Assembly: GCF_011492965.1 (NCBI RefSeq)
Contig: NZ_CP045121.1
Location: 3,596,001 to 3,660,000, forward strand
From: Rubrobacter marinus
GTDB lineage: Bacteria; Actinomycetota; Rubrobacteria; Rubrobacterales; Rubrobacteraceae
Length of the DNA: 64,000 nt
Reading direction: 5' to 3'
The notes under the pieces were generated by a model. That model did no database searches. It was not told the origin of the DNA and saw nothing but the letters and a program-made list of their open reading frames with translations. The position numbers and the translations under genes are program-made. Below are positions 36,357 through 43,826 of the stretch, piece after piece. Position 1 is the stretch's first letter. Every line of letters begins with the position of its first letter.

Positions 36357-37700
36357 CTAGCCCCGCTCGGTCCCGCCGACCGCGGCGCCCCTCACGGCCG
36401 GCGCCTCTTCCACCTCTTCCAACCCTCGGTCGTGGCGCACGACGAGGGCGAGGATGCCGGCCGCGAAGACCGCGGCGGCGAGGAGGAGCAGGCCCGCGTA
36501 GAAGCTGCCCGTGGCGTCGCTCAGGGCCCCCACCGCGTAGGGGCCGACGAACCCGCCCAGGTTCCCGACGGAGTTGATGAGCGCGATCCCCGCCGCCGCG
36601 GCCGTCCCGCTCAGAAAGGCCGTCGGGAGCGACCAGAAGGTCGCGAGGGTGCCGTAGATGCCCAGGGAGGCGATCGTGAGCGCGGCCATCTCGACCACCG
36701 GCGAGCCCGTCGCCCCGTCAGGATCAAGCCTATCGCCGCCACGAACGCCGCGATGGCGACGTGCCGGCGCCGCTCGCCGGTCCTGTCGGAGTGTCGGGCG
36801 AGGATCACCATGCCGACGGCCCCGCCAGGTAGGGGATCGTCCCGAGCAGGCCGACCGCCAGGGTGCCGAGCCCGGAGAGATCCTCGATGATGAGGGCAGC
36901 CAGAGCGAGACCCCGTAGAGGCTGGTGACGACCCCGAAGTACACGGCCGAGAGCAGCCAGACCTTGCCGTTGAGGAGGGCCTGGCGCGTGGTGTACCCGC
37001 CGCGGTCGGCCTTGATCCCGTCCTCGCGCGCCAGGGCGCCGCTCATCCACTCGCGCTCCTCCGGCTCCAGCCAGCGGGCGTCGTTCGGGCCGTCCGGCAG
37101 GTAGTAGAGGACGACGAAGCCGAGGAGGATGGCCGGGATGCCCTCGGCGAGGAACATCACCTGCCACCCGGCGAGCCCTAGAAGTCCGTCCAGGGTCAGA
37201 AGGTAGCCCGAGAGCGGCGAGCCGATCACGCCCGCGATGGGTATGGCGGCCATAAAGTAGGCGACCCTGCGGGCGCGCTCGCGGGCGGGGAACCAGTAGG
37301 TGAGGTAGAGGATCATGCCGGGGAAGAAGCCGGCCTCGGCGACGCCGAGGAGGAAGCGAAGCACGTAGAAGCTCACCGGCCCCTGCACCAGGAACATCGC
37401 CGCCGAGATGGCGCCCCAGGTGAACATGATCCGGGCGATCCAGACCCGCGCCCCTACCCTCTCCATGATCAGGTTGCTCGGCACCTCGAAGACGAAGTAC
37501 CCGATAAAGAAGATGCCCGCCCCGAGCCCGTAGACCGCGTCGCTGAAACCGAGGTCCTCGTTCATCTGCAGCGCCGCGAACCCGACGTTCACCCGGTCCA
37601 GAAACGACACGATATACAGCACGAACAGAAGAGGGATGAGGCGCAACGTCGCCTTCCGGAGCGCCCTCCGCCCCGTCTCGCCAGCCGCCGCGTTCTCCAC
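36357..37700 (-). CDS. MFS transporter (anion:cation symporter type), three one-base frameshifts
   Basis: The start is taken as GTG (VENAAAGETGRR) rather than a TTG at 37748. It has RLIPLLFVLYIVSFLDRVNV, VGFAALQMNEDLGFSDAVYG and YFVFEVPSNLIMERVGARVW, the signature of the ACS family (tartrate, phthalate and similar acids). Missing single bases near 36894, 36825 and 36715, all in C or G runs, break the second half; bridging them gives PLIIEDLSGLGTLAVGLLG, MVILARHSDRTGERRRH, LILTGATGSPVVEMAAL. A normal 12-helix protein results. Substrate is unknown; nearby panB suggests an organic acid. Confidence 0.8.
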   Translation of the reverse strand: MENAAAGETGRRALRKATLRLIPLLFVLYIVSFLDRVNVGFAALQMNEDLGFSDAVYGLGAGIFFIGYFVFEVPSNLIMERVGARVWIARIMFTWGAISAAMFLVQGPVSFYVLRFLLGVAEAGFFPGMILYLTYWFPARERARRVAYFMAAIPIAGVIGSPLSGYLLTLDGLLGLAGWQVMFLAEGIPAILLGFVVLYYLPDGPNDARWLEPEEREWMSGALAREDGIKADRGGYTTRQALLNGKVWLLSAVYFGVVTSLYGVSLWLPSSSRISPGSAPWRSACSGRSPTWRGRRHGDPRPTLRQDRRAAPARRHRGVRGGDRLDPDGATGSPVVEMAALTIASLGIYGTLATFWSLPTAFLSGTAAAAGIALINSVGNLGGFVGPYAVGALSDATGSFYAGLLLLAAAVFAAGILALVVRHDRGLEEVEEAPAVRGAAVGGTERG

Positions 37701-37780
37701 CAGAACCTCGCCCTCTCCGTGTGCCAAGAACCGGGGGCAGGTTAGCAACCTCCTCCCGGTACCTCAACAGGGCTCCGGCC

Positions 37781-39135
37781 TTACCCTGCCCCAGCTTCGC
37801 GGGGAGAACCAGGGGCCCCTCCGTCCGGTCCCAACCCCTCCAGACGCCGCTTCACGGCGTTCAGGAAGCGCAGCACGGGGCCGCCGTCGGTGACGCGGTG
37901 GTCGAAGGAGACCTCCAGGTTCATCATGCTGCGGATCGCTATGGCGTCGTCCACGACCACGGGCCGCCTGACGATGGCCTCGGCGGAGAGGATCGCCACC
38001 TGGGGGTGGTTTATGATCGGGACGGAGACCACGCTCCCCAGGGCGCCTGGATTGTTGACCGTGAAGGTGCCGCCGGAGACGTCCTCGGGCGAGAGCCGGC
38101 CCTCCCGGGCGCGGCGCACGGCGTCGTCGATCCTCCGCGCGAGCCCCAGGGTGTTCAGGCCGTCGGCGTCGTGGATCACCGGCACCACGAGGCCCTCCTC
38201 GCGGTCCACCGCTATCCCGATGTTCACGCGCTTTCTGAGGACGATCCCGTCCCCGTCCCACACCGAGTTCATCACGGGGTGCTCCCTCAGGCTCTCGGCC
38301 ACCGCCCCGACGACGAACGGCAGGTAGGTGAGCTTCACGCCCTCGCGCCCGGCGAACTCGCCCTTCAGGCGCTCGCGCAGGGCCACGAGCCCCGTGACGT
38401 CCGCCTCGACCATTGTCCAGGCGTGCGGTATCTCGCGCTTGCTCTCGGACATGCGGTTCGCGATGGCCCGCCGGATGCTCGTCAGCCCCACCACCCGGTC
38501 GCCCTCGTAGACCGGCGCCCTCTCCCGGGCGGGGACCTGTTCGGGTTCCATCGCGGGTGGGGCCTCCGTCGTGGCGGTTCGAGCGGCTCCGAGCCTCGCG
38601 ATGTGTCCCTCCATGTCCCCCTTCGTCACCCGGCCGCCGGCGCCCGTCCCCTCGACCTCGGAGATGTCCACCCCGTGCTCCCCGGCGAGCCGCCGGACCA
38701 CCGGGAGGAGCGGGTGAGGCGCAGCGTCTCCGCGCTCTGGACGCCGTGGCCGTTCGTCCGGCCGGCCGCCTGGCCGTTCCGCTTCACCGCCCCGCTCGCT
38801 ACGGGCTGGGCCTCCGTGTCGGCGGCGGGGAACTCCTCTGTTGGCGTTTCGGCGGAGGGGGCCTCCATGGGCGGGGGTTTCCGGCGCGTTCTCCCTCGCT
38901 CGCGAGGGCGACGAGGGCGATCTCCGTCCCCACGCCGACCGTCGTCCCCTCGGGACGAGCAGCTTCTCGATCCTGCCGGCGACCGGCGAGGGCAGCTCGG
39001 CGTTCACCTTGTCCGTGTCCACCTCGGCGAGGGGCTCGTCCAGCGAGACCTCGTCGCCTTCGGCCTTCAGCCAGCGCGCTATCGTCCCTCCGTAACGCTC
39101 TCCCCGAGCCTGGGCATCGTCACCGGTCGGGCCAC
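37781..39135 (-). CDS. dihydrolipoamide acyltransferase E2 of a 2-oxoacid dehydrogenase, several frameshifts
   Basis: The GTG start follows GGAGGAGG, 21 bases after the E1-beta stop. The lipoyl domain has VTMPRLGESVTEG and EVDTDKVNAEL (lipoyl Lys). The peripheral-subunit domain has HPLLPVVRRLAGEHGVDISE and GAGGRVTKGD. The catalytic domain ends VSFDHRVTDGGPVLRFL. Single-base losses near 39086 (TEG/TIARWLKAEG) and 38950 (LVP/EGTTVGVGTEI), and further shifts near 38870 and 38715 in the linker, split the frame. With adjacent E1 alpha/beta it completes a branched-chain-type complex; no E3 gene is in the window. Confidence 0.85.
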
Positions 39136-39156
39136 GGCCACCTCCTCCCCGAGTGT

Positions 39157-40152
39157 TCAGTAGCGGGCGAGCTCGAGCATCGCCCGCTCTATCTTCGCGG
39201 CGTCCGGCACGAAGGCGTCCATCATCGGCCTCGCGAACGGCGCCGCCGGGACGTCCGGCGCCCCGAGGCGCATCACCGGGGCGTCGAGCCACTCGAAGGC
39301 CTCCCGCGCGACGACCGCCGAGATCTCCCCCGCCACCGACCCGGTCAGGTTCGCCTCCACGACGACGAGGAACTTGCCGGTCTTCTTTGCCGAACGCAGG
39401 ATCGTCTCCCGATCCAGCGGGTAGAGCGTCCGGGGCTCGACGACCTCGGCCTCCACCCCGTGCGCCTCGGAGAGCCCCTCGGCGACCTCCAGGACCGTGT
39501 GGAGCATGAAGCCGTAGGAGACGACGGTTATGTCGTCCCCTATCCGGTGGACCCTCGCCTCGCCGATGGGGACCTCGTAGTCCTCGTCGGGGACGTCCTC
39601 CTTGAGGAGGCGGTAGGTCCGCTTGTGCTCCAGAAAGAGGACGGGGTTCGGGTCGCGGATGGCGCTCTTGAGCATGCCCTTGGCGTCGGCGGGGTACGTC
39701 GGGGCGACGACCTTGAGGCCGGGGGTGTTGCAGAACCAGGCCTCGATGCTCTGGGAGTGGTAGAGGCCCCCGCCGTGGACGGCGCCGTAGGGGGCGCGGA
39801 TGGTGATGGGGCAGCTCCAGGCCCCGTTCGAGCGGTAATGGAAGCGCGCCGCCTCGTTGACGATCTGGTCGAACGCGGGCGTGATGAAGTCCCCGAACTG
39901 GATCTCCGCCACGGGCCGCATCCCGTTCACCGAGAGGCCGATGGCGGCACCCACGATCAGGCTCTCCGCCAGCGGCGCATCCAGTACCCTTCCGCCCCCG
40001 AACTCGTCCTGCAAGCCCTGCGTTACCCGGAAGACCCCGCCGGCCCTCCCGACGTCCTCTCCGAGGATCATCACCGATTCGTCGGAGCGCATCTCCTCCG
40101 CGAGCCCCTCGCCGATGGCCTGCAGCAAGCTCTTCGTCGCCACGAACGTCAC
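39157..40152 (-). CDS. 2-oxoacid dehydrogenase E1 component, beta subunit
   Basis: 331 residues from a GTG overlapping the alpha stop (GTGA). Typical beta features: MILGEDVGRAGGVFRVTQGL, RVLDAPLAESLIVGAAIGLS, VAEIQFGDFITPAFDQIVNE, and EPRTLYPLDRETILRSAKKT. The beta chain shapes the thiamine diphosphate pocket with alpha and binds E2. The gene order alpha-beta-E2, next to leucine dehydrogenase and panB, favours 2-oxoisovalerate/branched-chain oxo-acids over pyruvate, but sequence alone does not settle it. Confidence 0.9.
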   Translation of the reverse strand: MTFVATKSLLQAIGEGLAEEMRSDESVMILGEDVGRAGGVFRVTQGLQDEFGGGRVLDAPLAESLIVGAAIGLSVNGMRPVAEIQFGDFITPAFDQIVNEAARFHYRSNGAWSCPITIRAPYGAVHGGGLYHSQSIEAWFCNTPGLKVVAPTYPADAKGMLKSAIRDPNPVLFLEHKRTYRLLKEDVPDEDYEVPIGEARVHRIGDDITVVSYGFMLHTVLEVAEGLSEAHGVEAEVVEPRTLYPLDRETILRSAKKTGKFLVVVEANLTGSVAGEISAVVAREAFEWLDAPVMRLGAPDVPAAPFARPMMDAFVPDAAKIERAMLELARY

Positions 40153-41150
40153 CTCCCGGCGTAGACGGGACCCAGGGCGTCCTCGGGCTCCGGCGGCGGC
40201 GCCTCTTCGGCGCTTCGGGAGGCTTCGGCGACCTCGGCCCTTATGCGGGCGTCCACCTCTTCCCTGGCCTCGGCGTCCAGGACCCCGATCTCCTCCAGGT
40301 AGCGCTCGAAGCGCGGGATCGGGTCCTTGAGGCGCCAGGCCTCGATCTCCTCCCGCTCGCGGTAGCGCCGGTCGTCGTCGTCGGAGGAGTGGGCGGTGAT
40401 GCGGTAGGTCTTCGCCTCGATGAGCGTCGGCCCTCCCCCTCCTCGCCCGCTCGAACGCCCCCTCGCCGCCTCGTAGACCGCGAGGACGTCCATCCCGTCC
40501 ACCTCGACCCCGGGAAAGCCGTAGCCCTGGGCCCTGCCCGCGATGGACCCCGCGACCTGAGCCTTCTCGGGGACGGAGATCGCGTAGGCGTTGTTCTGCA
40601 CGAGAAAGACGACGGGCAGGTCGTGGATGCCGGCGAAGTTCATCGCCTCGTGCCAGTCTCCGCCGCTCGTGGAGGCCTCCCCGCCGCAGACGAGCACCAC
40701 CCCGTCCTCGCCGCGCACCTTGAACGCCAGCGCCGTCCCCGTCGCCTGCGGGTACTGCACCCCGACGGGGGCCGAAGCGGTGACGATGTTCAACTCGCGG
40801 GCGCTGAAGTGCCCGGGCATCTGGCGCCCGCCGCTGTTCGGGTCCTCCCGCTTGCCCATGACGCTCAGGAGCTGCTCGCGGGGCGACTGGCCCAGAAACA
40901 GCGTCATCGCCAGGTCCCGGTAGTACGGGTAGAGGTAGTCGTAGCCCGGGCGCATGCCGTAGACGGCCCCCACCTGCGCGGCCTCCTGGCCCTGGCAGGA
41001 GATCACGAACGGGGCCTTCCCCTGGCGGTTCAGGATCCAGGACCGCTCGTCCACCCTCCGGGCCAGAAGCATGGAGTAATGCATCCTCAGCAGGTCTTCG
41101 CCGGTCAGCCCAAGAACCTCGTGCCGCGCCCGCGCGTCCTTGACGTCCAC
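40149..41150 (-). CDS. 2-oxoacid dehydrogenase E1 component, alpha subunit
   Basis: 333 residues. YSMLLARRVDERSWILNRQG and GQEAAQVGAVYGM open the thiamine diphosphate domain. The cofactor motif reads GGEASTSGGDWHEAMNFAGI with QNNAYAISVP, closer to bacterial branched-chain E1 alpha (GEG...GDFHE, ENNKYAISVP) than to pyruvate E1. SSDDDDRRYR corresponds to the phosphorylation-loop region. It decarboxylates 2-oxo acids and hands the acyl group to E2 lipoate. First gene of the alpha-beta-E2 operon; starts 170 bases from meaB. Confidence 0.9.
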   Translation of the reverse strand: MDVKDARARHEVLGLTGEDLLRMHYSMLLARRVDERSWILNRQGKAPFVISCQGQEAAQVGAVYGMRPGYDYLYPYYRDLAMTLFLGQSPREQLLSVMGKREDPNSGGRQMPGHFSARELNIVTASAPVGVQYPQATGTALAFKVRGEDGVVLVCGGEASTSGGDWHEAMNFAGIHDLPVVFLVQNNAYAISVPEKAQVAGSIAGRAQGYGFPGVEVDGMDVLAVYEAARGRSSGRGGGGPTLIEAKTYRITAHSSDDDDRRYREREEIEAWRLKDPIPRFERYLEEIGVLDAEAREEVDARIRAEVAEASRSAEEAPPPEPEDALGPVYAGR

Positions 41151-41323
41151 GTTCCCACTCCTCCTTCCCCAAAAGGGGAGCTAGAAACATCTATTACGCG
41201 CCCGTAGTATATCCCCTCGTTGCGCTTACCGGGTCTCCGGGCAGGGCTCCCCGCATGGAGCAGCGGCGGCTCGCGGGCACCCCCGGACCGCGGGGCTACG
41301 ACCTCCGGCCGTGGGGGCGGGGG

Positions 41324-42265
41324 CTAGACCTCCTTGTAGAGCGTCTCGGCGGCGGTGATCGGGTCGACCTCGCGCTCGCGGACCTTCTCCATGAGCCCGG
41401 CGTCCTCCCGCGAGAGGCGTTCGCGGATCTCCTTCTCCAGCTTGTTCGTCGCCCATGCGAGGACGAACTCCCGCATCGCGGCGAGGCGGCGCCCCTCCAT
41501 CCGCCCGCTCTCCCGCAGAAACTCCCGGTGACCCTCGATCTCGCCCTTCAGCTCCTCGACGCCCTCGCCGTTGTCGCCCCGCGTCAGGACTATCGGGGGC
41601 ACCGGGGCGTCGGGGTCGAGCTCGTGGCCGATCTCGAGGATGGAGCGGACCTCGGCGGCGGCGCCCCTGGCCTGCGGGTGGTCGGCCTTGTTGATGCAGA
41701 AGACGTCCGCGACCTCCATGACCCCGGCCTTGAGGGCCTGCACCGCGTCCCCGGCCCCCGGCTGGAGGCAGAGGACCACCGTGTCCGCCGCAGACGCCAC
41801 CTCGACCTCGCCCTGCCCGACGCCGACGGTCTCGTACAGGATCACGTCTATCCCGTAGGCCTCCATCGCCATCGCCGCGAGCCTCGAGGCCCCGGCCAGG
41901 CCCCCGAGGTGTCCCCGGCTCCCCATCGAGCGTATAAAAACGTCCTTGTCCAGAAAGTGATCGGCGAGGCGGATGCGGTCGCCGAGGATGGCGCCCCTGG
42001 TGAACGGGCTCGAAGGGTCCACCGAGACGACGCCGACCTTCTTTCCCTCCTCGCGGTAGAGGCGGATCAGCTTCGCGATGATGCTGCTCTTGCCGACGCC
42101 CGGAGGGCCGGTGAAGCCGATGGTGATCGCGCGCCCCGTGCGCGGGTAGATCTCCCGGATCATCTCGGGCACCGCGGGGTCCTCCCCCTCTATCTTCGAG
42201 ATGGTCCGGGCCAGCGCCCGCCTGTCCCCCCCCAGCAGCCGCTCGACGAGGTTATCGTCCCTCAC
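41324..42265 (-). CDS. meaB: methylmalonyl-CoA mutase-associated GTPase MeaB
   Basis: 313 residues from a GTG 9 bases after GGAGG. The P-loop GPPGVGKS is at residues 53-60. VGVVSVDPSSPFTRGAILGD and RMADH-like LADHFLDKDVFIRSMGSRGH are characteristic of MeaB/ArgK. VILYETVGVGQGEVEVA and CINKADHPQ (NKxD) complete the G domain. It gates cofactor loading and repair of B12-dependent mutases. The mutase itself is not in the window; the acyl-CoA carboxylase and branched-chain genes nearby would feed the same propionyl-CoA route. Confidence 0.93.
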   Translation of the reverse strand: MRDDNLVERLLGGDRRALARTISKIEGEDPAVPEMIREIYPRTGRAITIGFTGPPGVGKSSIIAKLIRLYREEGKKVGVVSVDPSSPFTRGAILGDRIRLADHFLDKDVFIRSMGSRGHLGGLAGASRLAAMAMEAYGIDVILYETVGVGQGEVEVASAADTVVLCLQPGAGDAVQALKAGVMEVADVFCINKADHPQARGAAAEVRSILEIGHELDPDAPVPPIVLTRGDNGEGVEELKGEIEGHREFLRESGRMEGRRLAAMREFVLAWATNKLEKEIRERLSREDAGLMEKVREREVDPITAAETLYKEV

Positions 42266-42405
42266 CCTATCCCTCCTCCGGTTCGCCGGACGTACTTTAC
42301 CAAGCCCTCCCCGGCGACGGACCACGGGCCCGTAGCAGCGGCGCTCCTGCACGAGAGGGGACCAGGGACCAAACACGCGCGACCCTGAGAATGGGGTCCC
42401 GCCAA

Positions 42406-42448
42406 CCCTCCGCAAAGCAACGGAGGGGCGGCTCCGGAGAGCCGCCCC
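42406..42448 (-). terminator. terminator hairpins after sucB
   Basis: A perfect 10-bp stem GGGGCGGCTC/GAGCCGCCCC (42425-42448, loop CGGA) overlaps a second stem CCCTCCG/CGGAGGG (42406-42427). The two are mutually exclusive. They lie 22 bases past the E2 stop, between it and meaB. Confidence 0.6.
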
Positions 42449-42470
42449 CGTTAGGCGAAGCGTCGAAGTC

Positions 42471-43775
42471 CTAGCCTTCCAGCAGCAGGGACTCCGGGTC
42501 CTCGATAAGCTCCTTGATGCGCACGAGGAAGCTCACGGCGTCGGCGCCGTCGACGATGCGGTGGTCGTAGGAGAGGGCCAGGTACATCATCGGGCGGATC
42601 TCGACCTTCCCGTCCACGGCCACGGGGCGCTCCTGGATCTTGTGCATCCCCAGGATCGCCACCTGCGGCGTGTTGAGGATCGGGGTCGAGTTCAGGGAGC
42701 CGAAGATGCCGCCGTTGGTGATGGTGAAGGTGCCGCCCCTGAGGTCCTCGAGGCCGAGCTTCCCGTCGCGGGCCTTCCTGCCGAGCTCGGAGATGGTCTC
42801 CTCGATGCCGGCGAAGCTCTTCCGGTCCGCGTCGCGCACCACCGGGACGACGAGCCCCTGCTCCGTGTTCACGGCGACGCCGATGTCGTAGTAGCGCTTC
42901 ATGATCAGCTCGTCGCCCTGAAGCTCGGAGTTGATCTTGGGGAACGCCTTCAGGGCCCCTATGGACGCCTTGGTGAAGAAGCTCATGAAGCCGAGCTTGA
43001 CCCCGTTGCGCTCCTGGAACGCGTCCTTGCGGCGGCTCCTGAGCTCCATCACGGCGGACATGTCCACCTCGTTGAAGGTGGTGAGCATCGCCGCGGTCTG
43101 CTGCGCCTCGACGAGCCGCTTGGCGATGGTCTGCCTGCGGCGCGTGAGCTTGACGCGCTCCTCGAGGTCGCCCCTGCCGTCCTCGGACGCCGGGGCCGGC
43201 TGCGCGGGCTGCTCCTGGCGCTGGCCGTTGGGCTCGGGGGCCTGGGCCGGGGCCTGCGTCTGGGTTCCGCCGCCGCCCTGCTCCCGGATCAGGCGCTCCA
43301 CGTCGTCGCGCGTGATCCGCCCGCCCGAGCCGGAGCCCGAGACCTCGGCGAGATCCACGTCGTACTCCTGCGCGAGCTTCCTCACGGACGGGGAGGCCCG
43401 GCCACCGCCGTCCTCGCGGTGCCCGTTCGTCTCCTCGCCCGCCGACTCCTGCGCCTGCGGCTGCGGCGCCTCCTCGGCCTCCTGGGGCTCCTCCTCGGCC
43501 TCTTCCTGCTCGGGCTCCGGCTGCGGCGCGGAGCCGTCGCCCTCGCCGATGGTGCCTATGACCTCGCCGACGTTGACGGTCTCGCCCTCGCCCTTGGAGA
43601 TCGACTCGAGTACGCCGCCCTCCTCCGCCTCGACCTCGAAGTTGATCTTGTCGGTCTCGAGCTCGACGAGGGCCTCGCCGGCCTCGACGGGCTCCCCCTC
43701 GCTCTTCAGCCATTTGCCGACCGTAGCGTCGGTGACCGACTCACCGAGCTCCGGCACGTGTATCTCAACTGCCAC
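42471..43775 (-). CDS. sucB: 2-oxoglutarate dehydrogenase E2, dihydrolipoamide succinyltransferase
   Basis: 434 residues. A single lipoyl domain carries LETDKINFE with lipoyl Lys43. A long Glu/Gln/Pro linker (~80-120) is followed by a peripheral-subunit domain ([33 protein letters not shown]). The catalytic domain has [14 protein letters not shown], typical of succinyltransferases, and [13 protein letters not shown] with His405. It transfers succinyl from lipoate to CoA. It lies 51 bases downstream of the E1 gene and is intact, unlike the branched-chain E2 at 37.8 kb. Confidence 0.93.
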   Translation of the reverse strand: MAVEIHVPELGESVTDATVGKWLKSEGEPVEAGEALVELETDKINFEVEAEEGGVLESISKGEGETVNVGEVIGTIGEGDGSAPQPEPEQEEAEEEPQEAEEAPQPQAQESAGEETNGHREDGGGRASPSVRKLAQEYDVDLAEVSGSGSGGRITRDDVERLIREQGGGGTQTQAPAQAPEPNGQRQEQPAQPAPASEDGRGDLEERVKLTRRRQTIAKRLVEAQQTAAMLTTFNEVDMSAVMELRSRRKDAFQERNGVKLGFMSFFTKASIGALKAFPKINSELQGDELIMKRYYDIGVAVNTEQGLVVPVVRDADRKSFAGIEETISELGRKARDGKLGLEDLRGGTFTITNGGIFGSLNSTPILNTPQVAILGMHKIQERPVAVDGKVEIRPMMYLALSYDHRIVDGADAVSFLVRIKELIEDPESLLLEG

Positions 43776-43826
43776 GCTTCACCTCTCCCTCTCCTCTATG
43801 ACCCGGCACGCGCCCTGCGGCTCTCG

